Source: a virus | Reading direction: 5' to 3' (one strand) | Length of the DNA stretch: 37,445 nucleotides | IMG/VR virus record: IMGVR_UViG_3300035698_011146 | Span: 1 to 37,445 of that record | Shown here: positions 6,930 through 15,806 of the stretch, one piece after another | How positions within the stretch are numbered: position 1 is the stretch's first letter | How the letters are laid out: every line of letters starts with the position of its first letter | Program-made: the position numbers and the translations under genes | Notes under the pieces: model-generated | Told to the model about the DNA's origin: nothing | The model's input: only the letters and a program-made list of their open reading frames with translations | The model's database searches: none

Positions 6930-7583
6930 ATGATTGATCTTAGTTCGATAAAATCAGACATTCGCCAACAAACAGCCGACCATCGGCCTGATAGAAAAAC
7001 GACCAATCGCTTTGGATTCACTGAAAAAAGCCTCGATATCACCGACGATGATAACCCGTTCCTCTCCCTGGAACCCGCCCAATTCTCAAATTGCCGAAAA
7101 GCAATAGGAACAATCAAAGCAGGGTTTAACAAAATCCTCATCACGAACGGTAGCTGGAGTATGCACAATGTCGTGGGGCATATCCTGCAACAAACAGGAC
7201 CCGCCGACGTGTCGGTTATCACATTCGCAATCTCGGGGCCCGCAATCGCAACCTTGAGAGCCGCTAAAAATAAAGGTCTTATCAAATCTCTAAATCTTTT
7301 GTGTGACCAAAACGTCCGAAGGAACAACACAGCGTCATACAACGAAGCCATCGAACTGGCAGACAAATCAAAAGTGATCGGCACACACGCAAAAGCCGCA
7401 CTTATCCAGAATGAAAAGTGGAATATCTCGATCTTGACCAGTGCCAACCTGACTAATAACCCCCGAATCGAATTTTACATGATGCGTGACAATCAAAAAA
7501 TATTCGAGTTTCACAAAACGTGGGTGGAGGAAGGTCTGGCAAAAGGCTACGAAATGAACACAATGGAGGATCCCCGTGGATAA
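6930..7583 (+). CDS. PLD-like (HKD-type) domain protein
   Basis: A 217-residue protein that starts 8 nt after GAGG. The C-terminal half has a single phospholipase-D-superfamily-like motif: H153-x-K155, then N173 in SANLTNNPRIE with E181. The usual Asp four residues after the Lys is replaced. Bacterial nucleases with one HKD motif (Nuc/BfiL type) act as dimers on DNA phosphodiesters. Residues 60-130 look like the alternating strand/helix of the same fold. It is first in the late operon and overlaps the kinase-like gene by 8 bp, so the two are probably made together. Its role (DNA end processing, packaging or defence) is not shown by the sequence. Confidence 0.65.
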   Translation: MIDLSSIKSDIRQQTADHRPDRKTTNRFGFTEKSLDITDDDNPFLSLEPAQFSNCRKAIGTIKAGFNKILITNGSWSMHNVVGHILQQTGPADVSVITFAISGPAIATLRAAKNKGLIKSLNLLCDQNVRRNNTASYNEAIELADKSKVIGTHAKAALIQNEKWNISILTSANLTNNPRIEFYMMRDNQKIFEFHKTWVEEGLAKGYEMNTMEDPRG

Positions 7584-8295
7584 ATTGTGCCTAATCATTC
7601 GTGGCCTGCCCGGAGCCGGTAAATCTACACTGGCTATGACAATCGCTACCTTGGCCGGAGCTAATGAATCCCACGTGTTCGAATCCGACACGTACTTCAA
7701 ACAGCCCGACGGAACGTATATCTACGATCCTGCCAAACAGTCATCCGCACACGAGTGGTGCCAAAACGAATTCGCCAGGGCAATCACGTCCGGTGTATCT
7801 CCCGTCATTGTGGCAAATACGTCCACAACTGAATCAGAATTCGAGACCTATCGACTAGCTGCCATGAAAAGCGGCTATACAGTTACGTGCATTGTGGTCG
7901 AAAATCGACACAATGGCGAAAGCCTGCACGGCGTAAGTGAAAAGATAATCACGAAAATGAATCAACGATTTGAAATCATGCTCGCCGCAGATATGCGATA
8001 TAACAAGTCAATCGCTTCACAAATTGCAGAATTCTCAAAGTTACAAATGCCACTTGAAAAAATAGTGGTAGCTCTGGAACTGGACAAAAACGACGTGGCC
8101 GCCGCATTCTCGGACCCCAATCATCCGTGGAAAATTGCTTACTTTGAAGGGCAAGTCATGGGCGAATCGGCATTCAGACTCTCGGTGTTTAATTCCGCTG
8201 TGCAAGGATCAAGCCCCGCTCAGGCGGCATACGCACAACTGCTATCAGATCGGCTGGTATACGATGCGGCCAATTTTGCAGAGGTGGTACAATAA
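7576..8295 (+). CDS. P-loop kinase-like protein with a C-terminal HTH-like domain
   Basis: A 239-residue protein starting at GTG 7576 with GGAGGA 5 nt upstream. Residues 1-130 form a P-loop kinase fold: Walker A G10-L-P-G-A-G-K16-S-T, then an ESD motif near residue 36 and an 'ANTSTT' strand near 80 as in polynucleotide-kinase/AAA_33 proteins. Residues about 150-239 are a helical domain (ALELDKNDVAAAF, then GESAFRLSVFNSAVQGSSPAQAAYAQLL) like the helix-turn-helix and oligomerisation segment of small terminase-type or TerS-adjacent proteins. The substrate is unknown; a 5'-end kinase role is possible by family. It couples to the PLD-like gene and to the small terminase (TAATG-type overlap at 8295). 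Confidence 0.65.
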   Translation: MDKLCLIIRGLPGAGKSTLAMTIATLAGANESHVFESDTYFKQPDGTYIYDPAKQSSAHEWCQNEFARAITSGVSPVIVANTSTTESEFETYRLAAMKSGYTVTCIVVENRHNGESLHGVSEKIITKMNQRFEIMLAADMRYNKSIASQIAEFSKLQMPLEKIVVALELDKNDVAAAFSDPNHPWKIAYFEGQVMGESAFRLSVFNSAVQGSSPAQAAYAQLLSDRLVYDAANFAEVVQ

Positions 8296-8942
8296 TGCCA
8301 AGAAACCCGCAAAATGTACCAGACATCGGCCACCAAGCCCCTATCTCGCTCGCCCTCTACGCACGATATCGCCAAACACACTTTGGGAAATCATGCACAA
8401 AACAGGCAGTATACAAAGCCCGTGACGATGGTCGAATCTCGACCATCAATGGAAAAATCATACCGGCCACCGCCGATGAGGAATGGGCACGCAATACCCG
8501 CGGAGCCACACAACTACCCACAGAACTTGCCCTAACCCCTACCCATGACCATGTGTCGGGGTCAGTACCAACCCGTCAAACGGTTGTAAGCACGCTTAAA
8601 GTGCCTCTCCCTGGCGGGCTGGTACTGAAACAAGGGGCATTACTCACCGGGGCACGTGAAACGGCCACGATGCAAGCCATTCACAAAACAGAATCGGAAA
8701 GGCAAAAAGCCGAAATCGGAGCCGGAAATCTCGTTAATATCGAAGATATAAAAAATCAACGGTATGAAGATGGCCGCGTATTGCGTGACCACATGCTACA
8801 AATACCGGGCCGAATCGCTCAGAGATTCCACACGCTCGACCACAACACAATCGAACACGAACTTATCGTGGAAATAACAGCCGCCCTCGAATCAGTTGTG
8901 GCCGAAATATCAACCCCCGAACACGAGGCGGCGACGGCATGA
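8295..8942 (+). CDS. Terminase small subunit, Nu1-like
   Basis: A 215-residue protein. The N-terminal region (SLALYARYRQTHFGKSCTKQAVYKARDDGRISTINGKIIPATADEEWARNT) is the winged-helix DNA-binding domain with the D-G-R-I-s...G-k-I-p..A..eW pattern of Nu1 and 'elements of external origin' proteins. Residues about 135-210 are helical and should provide oligomerisation and large-subunit contact. It binds the packaging site and recruits the large subunit. Its stop overlaps the terL start by 4 bp, the classic terS-terL order. Confidence 0.8.
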   Translation: MPRNPQNVPDIGHQAPISLALYARYRQTHFGKSCTKQAVYKARDDGRISTINGKIIPATADEEWARNTRGATQLPTELALTPTHDHVSGSVPTRQTVVSTLKVPLPGGLVLKQGALLTGARETATMQAIHKTESERQKAEIGAGNLVNIEDIKNQRYEDGRVLRDHMLQIPGRIAQRFHTLDHNTIEHELIVEITAALESVVAEISTPEHEAATA

Positions 8943-10813
8943 ACAGGGGCATCATATGGGTTTTAACAGCAATTATGGCACTTAGTTCCATAGCACAACT
9001 TTCCAACGCATTTGCGGCGGGATTACAACCCGATCCTGATTTGACAGTCAGTGAGTGGGCAGACTCCAACAGAGTGTTATCAAACGCCGAATCCGGCAGT
9101 GCCGGACGATGGCGCACATACCTGACCGCCTATCTCGAAGAACCAATGAACGCTATGGGGCCACAACACCCAGCCCGCGAAGTCGTAATAATGAAATCCA
9201 GTCAAGTCGGTGGTACCGAAGTGTTAATGAATGTCATAGGCTACAACATCGACCACAGACCAGGCCCCATGATGTGCGTCTACCCCGTAAGCTCGCTGGG
9301 TGATCGCTTTTCAACAAGCCGCCTCAAGTGGCTTATAGAAAATTCACCAAGCATCAAAGAGAAAATGAAAGACCTCGGTGGCCGAAAAGGCACCGATACA
9401 CGAAAGATCAAACAATTTAGAGGCGGCCTGTTAGCTATCGCCGGGGCAAATTCTTCCAGTGATCTGCGCTCGATGCCTTGCCGTGACGTGTTTATGGACG
9501 AAATCGACGCATTCCCGAAAGACCTCGACGGAGAAGGCGACCCGATCAAACTGGCAGAAAAACGAACACAAACCTTCCACAACAGGAAGGTGCTCAAAAT
9601 ATCCACACCCACAATCAAAGATAACTCGGCTATCGAAACCGCATACTTGCGCAGTGACATGCGCCGCTACTTTGTGCCATGCCCGGAATGCGGACACATG
9701 CAACATTTCGAGTTTGAACGATTGGTATGGGATAAACTCGAAAAAGACGGAAAAACCAAACACTTACCGGAAACGGTCGAGTATAGCTGTGTAAAATGCG
9801 GCGGCCTCATACCTGAATCATCCAAAACCAGTATGCTATTGGCTGGAGAATGGCAAGCGACAAACCCGGACGGCGTGCCCGGCGTCTATGGCTATCACAT
9901 CAACACCCTTTACTCGCCCTGGGTAAAATGGGAAACAATCATCCGTGAATTTCTGGCATGTCGCAAAAAACCAAACGAATTCAAAACATGGATCAATCAC
10001 ACACTCGGTAAAACATGGGACGAAAACCCGTCTAAAAAATGGGATATTTATCGGCTTATGGATCGCAGACACACCTACAGCGATATAGTCCCGCAAGGTG
10101 TCATGTTACTGGTAGCCGCCGTGGATACTCAGGACGATAGACTTGAAATGCTAGTGCGTGGATTCGGGGCAGGACTTGAATCGTGGACAATTGCTCATTA
10201 CAAACTATGGGGCAATCCACGCCAGCCTGACATTTGGGAACAACTCGACGCATTATGGCAAGCCAACTACGGAGCTTATCGCATTCAGCTTATGTGCATC
10301 GACACAGGCGGACACCACGCAACCGAAGTATATAACTATTGCCGACCTCGATTTGAGGCGGGCGTGTTTCCAATCAAAGGCGTGTCAGGTTTCCACCAAC
10401 CACTGTGGAACAATGTGCCCTCGAAAAAGAACAAAGGCCGCATGAATCTGTTTAAGATCGGCGTAGACTCAGGCAAAGAGTCAATCTATAAAGCCCTTGA
10501 TATCGACACCCCCGGCCCCGGATACATCCACTTCCCCGATGATGATAAAATGTGCCACCGGGCATTTTTTGAGCAACTCACAAGCGAACGCCTAACCACC
10601 GTCATCGACAAAAAAGGACTCTCACGACTCGCATGGATATTGCCATCGGGTAAACGAAACGAAATGCTTGACCTGTTCTGCTACACCGAAGCACTGGCAG
10701 AATGCTACCGAATGGCCGGATTTAACTTTGATACAAAACCCGAAATAAACGACCAGACCGACGAAACCGAAGGCTGGTTTGAAGATGAAAACGAATACTA
10801 CAAAGACGCGTAG
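8939..10813 (+). CDS. terL: Terminase large subunit, lambda gpA family
   Basis: A 624-residue packaging ATPase/nuclease. The N-terminal GLQPDPDLTVSEWADSNRVLS segment and GRWRT at 57-61 are family hallmarks. The atypical Walker A is K86-S-S-Q-V-G-G-T93; Walker B is VFMDE with D187-E188. A zinc-ribbon-like insertion has C248-x2-C251 and C284-x2-C287. The nuclease domain follows from about residue 390 (AAVDTQDDRLEM gives the first acidic metal ligand). It cuts concatemeric DNA at cos and drives packaging. The first 25 residues are unusually hydrophobic and could be mistaken for a signal peptide; here they precede the conserved AFAAGL start and are not expected to be cleaved. Confidence 0.93.
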   Translation: MNRGIIWVLTAIMALSSIAQLSNAFAAGLQPDPDLTVSEWADSNRVLSNAESGSAGRWRTYLTAYLEEPMNAMGPQHPAREVVIMKSSQVGGTEVLMNVIGYNIDHRPGPMMCVYPVSSLGDRFSTSRLKWLIENSPSIKEKMKDLGGRKGTDTRKIKQFRGGLLAIAGANSSSDLRSMPCRDVFMDEIDAFPKDLDGEGDPIKLAEKRTQTFHNRKVLKISTPTIKDNSAIETAYLRSDMRRYFVPCPECGHMQHFEFERLVWDKLEKDGKTKHLPETVEYSCVKCGGLIPESSKTSMLLAGEWQATNPDGVPGVYGYHINTLYSPWVKWETIIREFLACRKKPNEFKTWINHTLGKTWDENPSKKWDIYRLMDRRHTYSDIVPQGVMLLVAAVDTQDDRLEMLVRGFGAGLESWTIAHYKLWGNPRQPDIWEQLDALWQANYGAYRIQLMCIDTGGHHATEVYNYCRPRFEAGVFPIKGVSGFHQPLWNNVPSKKNKGRMNLFKIGVDSGKESIYKALDIDTPGPGYIHFPDDDKMCHRAFFEQLTSERLTTVIDKKGLSRLAWILPSGKRNEMLDLFCYTEALAECYRMAGFNFDTKPEINDQTDETEGWFEDENEYYKDA

Positions 10814-10821
10814 AGGAACAC

Positions 10822-11010
10822 ATGGCCGATACAGATCATATTGACGACATCCTGAAAAGCGGAGTCAAAAAAATAAAAACCGATGCCGGTGAAATGGAGC
10901 ATTTCAGCGTGAGTGAACTACTCAAAGCCAAAATGCTTATCAAAAAAGATGAAGCAGGCCAAGAACCCGTGGTGTCAGTCGTCACGTTTGAAACGGACAA
11001 TAACGAATGA
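10822..11010 (+). CDS. Head-tail joining protein, gpW-like
   Basis: A 62-residue protein with GAGGAA before the ATG, between the large terminase and portal exactly where lambda places gpW. A charged N-terminal helix, a short strand pair (KIKTDAGEMEHFSVSE) and a second helix (ELLKAKMLI) fit the gpW fold. gpW stabilises packaged DNA and forms the tail attachment site. Sequence similarity is slight, so size and position carry most of the weight. It overlaps the portal start by 4 bp. Confidence 0.6.
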   Translation: MADTDHIDDILKSGVKKIKTDAGEMEHFSVSELLKAKMLIKKDEAGQEPVVSVVTFETDNNE

Positions 11011-12497
11011 GCGAACAACAACACCCATTTGATATCACATACAGAAACCCCGAGAACCCAATCCGGGGATACGCCGGAGCCGGAAACGGCCCCACACTTT
11101 CTAACTGGCAACCCGGACACACCGGAGCCAATCAGGAAATAGACCTCGACCTCGATACCCTTCGTGCCCGATCCCGATCATTACGACGCGGAAACCCGCA
11201 CGCAGAACGGGCACTCACAATGCTTGCGGCACACCTTGTGGGAGAATCAGGACTCAAACCCAGACTTATCGCCCGAGATAAAGACGATAAAAAAGAAAAA
11301 GCCCGCAACCTGAAAATTATGGAACTGTGGGAAACATGGTGCGGCGAGTGCGTCATCGGTCTAAACTCCAGTTTTGCCTCATTCCAATCGCTTATGGCAA
11401 ACTCACTCGTAGAATCAGGCGGCGCATTAGGCCGCTTCTACGTGCGGCCACTCTCGGAAGGTATGAGCGTGCCGTTGATGCTCAAACCGCTGGAGCCGGA
11501 CTTTATCGACCGGACACAAGACACCGGCGACGGTAAAAACGTGCAAGGATTCGCTTTTGATGCCATCGGACGCCCAAAAGGCGTGTACCTCTACGAATCA
11601 CACCCCGGTGAATCACTTTGGGGACTTAATAGCATTCAATCACACCTGATACTGTGGGATGATATCGTCTACCTGCATAAACCCACACGCCCCGGACAAT
11701 TACACGGCGTCCCGTTCCTGACATCCGTTCTGGTACTACTTCGCTCCATTGCCCAATACAAAGGCGCAGAAATGGTGCGAAAGCAAACAGAGGCCAGCCT
11801 CGTGGGCGTGGTGCGTACCACTAACCAGATGCCAATGGGCGGCGCATCGTTTACACCCGGAAATGTGAAATCAGACGCACAAGGCCGAAGCATTGAAAAA
11901 ATGAAAGCCGGAACGCTTATCAAAATGTCAGGCGTGGACGGCGTAGACTTTACCAAGCCATCCGCCGCCGGTGGCTTCGGGGAACATATCCGCACAGAAT
12001 TGCAAGCCGTGGCCGCCGGTATCGGCCTTATGTATGAATCAATCAGTGCCGATCTGACAGGCGTAAACTACACCGCACACAAAGCCGGACGCATTGACGC
12101 CGACGCCATCATGAATCAACTCAGGTCAATTCAATACATCCCAACCACACTGGAACCTGTGTTTATCAGGTGGCATAAACTGGCAGTGTTATCGGGAGCC
12201 ATTACACCCGGCCCCGTGCCACTCCACGAATGGAGCCGCCCCGCCGTGCCCTCGGTGGATCCGCTGAAAGATACCCTAGCCAACGTGGTCACCATCCGGG
12301 CGGGACTCGGATCCTATCAGGATATTTTAGCCCGCTCAGGCCGTGACCCGCAACGCGTCTTAAACGAATTCAAGGAATGGTTTGAAATCCTGCACGATGC
12401 AGAAATGATCCTCGATTCCGACCCGTCATCCGTATCTAAATCCGGCGTGATGCAAAAAGCCGAAAGCCTCGTAAACTCGGAGAATGCAAAATCATGA
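11007..12497 (+). CDS. Portal protein, lambda gpB family
   Basis: A 496-residue protein. Early residues include the LRARSRSLRRGNPHAERALTML segment typical of lambda-family portals, then a wing region, and the stem/clip helices with TASLVGVVRTTNQMP-like and GVNYTAHKAGRIDADA segments (the latter equals the family's 'YSS.Raa.le..r'). It forms the dodecameric ring through which DNA enters the head and to which the connector attaches. Length is normal for the family. It overlaps the next gene by 4 bp (ATGA). Confidence 0.9.
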   Translation: MSEQQHPFDITYRNPENPIRGYAGAGNGPTLSNWQPGHTGANQEIDLDLDTLRARSRSLRRGNPHAERALTMLAAHLVGESGLKPRLIARDKDDKKEKARNLKIMELWETWCGECVIGLNSSFASFQSLMANSLVESGGALGRFYVRPLSEGMSVPLMLKPLEPDFIDRTQDTGDGKNVQGFAFDAIGRPKGVYLYESHPGESLWGLNSIQSHLILWDDIVYLHKPTRPGQLHGVPFLTSVLVLLRSIAQYKGAEMVRKQTEASLVGVVRTTNQMPMGGASFTPGNVKSDAQGRSIEKMKAGTLIKMSGVDGVDFTKPSAAGGFGEHIRTELQAVAAGIGLMYESISADLTGVNYTAHKAGRIDADAIMNQLRSIQYIPTTLEPVFIRWHKLAVLSGAITPGPVPLHEWSRPAVPSVDPLKDTLANVVTIRAGLGSYQDILARSGRDPQRVLNEFKEWFEILHDAEMILDSDPSSVSKSGVMQKAESLVNSENAKS

Positions 12498-14590
12498 GCA
12501 AAAACAATGAAGTCAGACACCTGATACTCGATAACCCCGAAGCCATCACACGGGAATATCAATTTGTGCCTGAATCGTACAACGAAGCCGAACGCACGAT
12601 TGATATCGTTATTTCAAGCGAAACACCCATGGAACGATACGATTGGGTCCGTGAAAAATACATCAATGAAGTACTGGAACACAGCGACGCCGCTATCATG
12701 CTTGATAGAATCAACTCAGGTAACGGGCCTTTTTTGATCGACCACCGCCAAACAGTCAGAAGCCAGATTGGTGTATTTCTTGCCGGATCCGCACGCATTG
12801 AAAACGCTCAGTTGATTGCCACTGCCAAACTTGGAGAATTTACGGGCGAACTCGCCGACGTGGTGGCAAATATCGCCGCCGGTATCATTCGCAATATTAG
12901 CGTGGGTTATCACGTTCTGGAATGGAAAATCACACAACACAAAGATAAAGCCGACGAATGGTTAGCCGTTCGATGGGAACCCCTTGAAGTAAGTGCCGTC
13001 GCAGTGCCCGCCGATCCCGAAGCAAGCACCCGCGGCATTAAAGATTCGGAAATAGCCGAAGGTAATGTAAACAATCAGAAAGGACAAGCAGACATGAGAA
13101 TTTTACGAAAAACGATGAATCCGCAGGATGCGGATGGCGGATCAAATCCCGGTAGCGTGGCAGACACGCCACTTGATGCGGCCACCGAGGCCACGCGTGA
13201 GAAAGAAACGCCCGCCGCTACTCCCAAAGAGCAAACGCGCTCTGTAGCCCCTGTGGCGGACGTCCACGCCGAATTTATCGCACGTGGTAAGCAAATTGAC
13301 GAAATGTGCGATATGGCGGGTATTCCCAAAAACGAACGGGCCGCAATCATCGGCGAAAAAGCCGACGTGGCCGAAGCCCGAAAAATGTTGTTTGAATCCG
13401 AGGCCAAACGCACAAGCGCACACCCGACCAACAACCATGTGAGCATCACCGGTGCCGAAGAAGATAAGCGACAGGACGAAATGGAGGCCGCCCTCTTGAA
13501 TCGCTACGACCCGGACGCATTCCCGATCAAAGACGGGTGTGGCCGCTCGTTTATCGGTATGTCAATGGGCGAAATGGCTCGCCGATCCCTCGAAGCACAA
13601 GGCGTGGACACCCGTGGCTCGGAAGTCACAGACATCGCACGCATGACCTTTGAACACGATGCACGGGCCGGGGCAGTCGTGACCGGAAATCTTCCGTCCG
13701 CATTGTCCGGGGTATCCAACAAAGTTTTGGCACAAATCAAAACACGCGTGGAGCAACCGTTCAAGGAATTCGGCAAGCGTGAAGTGTTTACAGATTTCAA
13801 AGCCAAACACGTCATCGCCATCGAAGCCGAAAACATGACACCTTCCGAGGTGCTGGAAGATGGCAAACTCAAGCAGGCACGCTTGAATGAGTCGGCAAAT
13901 AGCGTTCAACTTACGATGAGAGGCGTTAAAATCAACATCGACCGCAAGGTTATCATTAACGATGATATCGGAGCCATCACCGAATTGCCCGCCCTGTTTT
14001 TCAATTCCGCTTTGAATCTGGAAAATGATCTTGCCGCCGCCCTGTTTGCTGGCAATTCCGGTTTGGGTGTCAACGTGGCCGATTTTGCCGGTGGGAATGA
14101 CTCTCTTTTCCATGCCGATCATGACAATCTGTTGACGGGTGGTGATGCGGCATATCTCAGCCCTGAATCCCTCGGCATTGCATTTAAGAAAATGCGCTTG
14201 CAGACAAACAGTGCCGGTAAACTCTTGCGACTCGTGCCCCGTTACTTGCTCGTGCCCGCCGCTCTGGAATACAGAGCTAAACAGATCCTGCAAGACGTGG
14301 CCGCATCAAGCGTGGATAATAACGTCCCGTCATACATTCAGGGAATTACCCCTCTCGTGGAACCGGGTCTTGACGCTATTTCGTCAACCGGCTGGTACGT
14401 AATGACAGACAAATTAGCGGCGGCTGTGCTTCGCTGGGGTTATCTCGGCGGCGGCAAAGGTATTCAACTTGAACGCCAAAAAGACTTCGATACGGGCGGT
14501 ATGTCCTTGCGCATTATTCATGACTTCGGCATCAACATGACCGGATACTACGGCGCAATCCTTAACACAGGAGCCGCGGCCCCTGAATAA
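12494..14590 (+). CDS. Prohead protease / scaffold / major capsid protein fusion
   Basis: A 698-residue fusion. Residues 1-185 are a caudoviral prohead protease of the HK97 U35/S78 type, with the likely catalytic His84 (FLIDHRQT) and Ser136 (IRNISVGYH). Residues about 200-330 are charged, low-complexity and helical, as in a scaffold or delta domain. Residues about 340-698 are a Mu gpT/HK97-like major capsid domain (ITELPALFFNSALNLENDLAA, LVPRYLLVPAALE). Self-cleavage should release the mature capsid protein. An in-frame ATG at 13094 (residue 201) with AAAGGA about 9 nt upstream could give a separate scaffold-capsid chain, adjusting the protease-to-capsid ratio. Protease-capsid fusions are known in phages. 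Confidence 0.9.
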   Translation: MSKNNEVRHLILDNPEAITREYQFVPESYNEAERTIDIVISSETPMERYDWVREKYINEVLEHSDAAIMLDRINSGNGPFLIDHRQTVRSQIGVFLAGSARIENAQLIATAKLGEFTGELADVVANIAAGIIRNISVGYHVLEWKITQHKDKADEWLAVRWEPLEVSAVAVPADPEASTRGIKDSEIAEGNVNNQKGQADMRILRKTMNPQDADGGSNPGSVADTPLDAATEATREKETPAATPKEQTRSVAPVADVHAEFIARGKQIDEMCDMAGIPKNERAAIIGEKADVAEARKMLFESEAKRTSAHPTNNHVSITGAEEDKRQDEMEAALLNRYDPDAFPIKDGCGRSFIGMSMGEMARRSLEAQGVDTRGSEVTDIARMTFEHDARAGAVVTGNLPSALSGVSNKVLAQIKTRVEQPFKEFGKREVFTDFKAKHVIAIEAENMTPSEVLEDGKLKQARLNESANSVQLTMRGVKINIDRKVIINDDIGAITELPALFFNSALNLENDLAAALFAGNSGLGVNVADFAGGNDSLFHADHDNLLTGGDAAYLSPESLGIAFKKMRLQTNSAGKLLRLVPRYLLVPAALEYRAKQILQDVAASSVDNNVPSYIQGITPLVEPGLDAISSTGWYVMTDKLAAAVLRWGYLGGGKGIQLERQKDFDTGGMSLRIIHDFGINMTGYYGAILNTGAAAPE

Positions 14591-14599
14591 TTGCTAAAC

Positions 14600-14623
14600 G
14601 CCCCGGCCTTCACAGGTCGGGGC
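14600..14623 (+). other. Stable hairpin after the capsid gene
   Basis: GCCCCGGCCT pairs with AGGTCGGGGC (10 bp including one G-T, loop of 4). It lies 10 bp after the capsid stop and has no T-run, so it is more likely a 3'-end stabiliser or processing site than a complete terminator. Confidence 0.65.
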
Positions 14624-14693
14624 ATATCGGAAACCAAGCAATGAGAGAAAAATCAGAAAATTCACTCAATGACCCAAACAGGAGAAAAATAAA

Positions 14694-15440
14694 ATGATCG
14701 CAAAATCATATCAATCAGAAACAAACGTCATCGACGTGGTAGCACCCGCCGGGGGCCTCACTGTGGACGTGCCAGCCGTCGTTAACGGCGTGTTCGGTAT
14801 CCCGCGGGCAACCGTACTCGAAGGCGAGTCATGCGCGTTTATCATTCAAGGCATTTGGGAATGCGATAAAAATAACGCCGTGGCCATGAGTTTGATGGAT
14901 AAACTCTATTTCAGCACAGGTAGTGCAAACTTCACCAAGACCGCAAGCGACCACCTCGCCGGATTCTGTGTTGTGCCCGCCGCCGAAACCGCCACACGCG
15001 TCAAAGTGTTCTTCATGCCCGGACTTAGCCAGATTGATACCTCGGAATTGACCGCCGGTGTTATCGCTCTCGTCGATGCGGGTGGACTCTATGATTCTGA
15101 AAACGTGGAAGCCGCATTTATCGAAGTCGCCGGACGTGGTATGGATATTCAATCACGCGTAGAAGGTTGCTATCAAGCAACATTCGTGGGTGGAGCCGTC
15201 GCCGGGAGCCTCGCACCAACCGCAAAAACAAATGGTATCACCATCGCCGCCGGTGATCGTATCATCCAGTTGACCGGCCACGTCACCGCCGCCGGTACCG
15301 TCGTAGCGTTGCCGGAAATCGGCACAGACTTTGCCAATTTGCTTATCACAGATACAGGCGTCAAGGTCAATCAGTTGTCGGCATCGGACTTATCAGCAAA
15401 CACATACACGGCTTTGATTTTGCCGAAATCAAGCCTGTAA
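14694..15440 (+). CDS. Capsid decoration/cement protein with DUF2190-like N-terminus
   Basis: A 248-residue protein with a strong AGGAG site. Residues 1-105 follow the DUF2190 pattern: a beta-rich stretch starting with an 'A..G.vV.vpAPAG...G' equivalent, then WECDKNNAVAMSLMDKLYF and LAGFCVVPAA. DUF2190 proteins are small trimeric head-decoration proteins of about 110 residues. The extra 140 residues (from about TAGVIALVDAGG) are beta-rich and Ala/Gly/Thr-rich and could be a second surface-exposed domain. It follows the capsid gene, as expected. Confidence 0.7.
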   Translation: MIAKSYQSETNVIDVVAPAGGLTVDVPAVVNGVFGIPRATVLEGESCAFIIQGIWECDKNNAVAMSLMDKLYFSTGSANFTKTASDHLAGFCVVPAAETATRVKVFFMPGLSQIDTSELTAGVIALVDAGGLYDSENVEAAFIEVAGRGMDIQSRVEGCYQATFVGGAVAGSLAPTAKTNGITIAAGDRIIQLTGHVTAAGTVVALPEIGTDFANLLITDTGVKVNQLSASDLSANTYTALILPKSSL

Positions 15441-15467
15441 TAACAATTTCACGGGAGGCCGCCGCAT

Positions 15468-15806
15468 ATGTCCTTACTTCGCTCACACGTCAATGATTTT
15501 CTCAACCCAGCGTTGAAAAAAAACTTTGGGGACATAACCCCGTATCAGCGTGAAGGACTTGCGGCGGCCAATGTGCCCGGAGCTATTTTTCAAAAAGAAG
15601 CAATCGTAGAAGAAACAAACGCAGACGGTTCATTCAGCACCGTCAAACCGCTACTTAGATTCTTGCTCAGTGACTTCCCGGCGGCTTATGAAACACCCCG
15701 TCGGAATGATCGCTTTCAAGTCGAAGGCAAACAATACAAAATTCAATACGTCACCTACCCCGACCACGGGTGGGTTAACTGCTACGCAATGGAGCTACAG
15801 GCATGA
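15468..15806 (+). CDS. Head-tail attachment protein, lambda gpFII-like
   Basis: A 112-residue protein with a GGGAGG site. The second half (NDRFQVEGKQYKIQYVTYPDHGWVNCYAMEL) has the 'D.v.l.g..Y.V..v.pDg.Gw..l.L' pattern of gpFII and related attachment proteins, which form the hexameric ring at the head-tail interface. Position after the decoration protein agrees. It overlaps the next gene by 4 bp. Confidence 0.6.
   Translation: MSLLRSHVNDFLNPALKKNFGDITPYQREGLAAANVPGAIFQKEAIVEETNADGSFSTVKPLLRFLLSDFPAAYETPRRNDRFQVEGKQYKIQYVTYPDHGWVNCYAMELQA

Noticed and set aside
8939-9013. An exported form of the large terminase because of its hydrophobic N-terminus
   Set aside because: The conserved gpA-family start (AFAAGLQPDPDLTVSEWAD) follows directly, so the hydrophobic stretch is only a lineage-specific N-terminal helix in a cytoplasmic protein.
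9280-9763. Minus-strand frames opposite the large terminase
   Set aside because: They are antisense to conserved coding sequence and have no domain or start signals.
13562-14293. Long minus-strand open frame (243 codons) opposite the capsid gene
   Set aside because: It lies wholly inside a well-supported capsid coding region, has no ribosome site or recognisable domain, and reflects codon bias of the plus-strand gene.
14641-14697. An 18-codon peptide before the decoration-protein gene
   Set aside because: Its ATG has no clear ribosome site and the AGGAG within it serves the next gene. It could be a chance frame in the leader.
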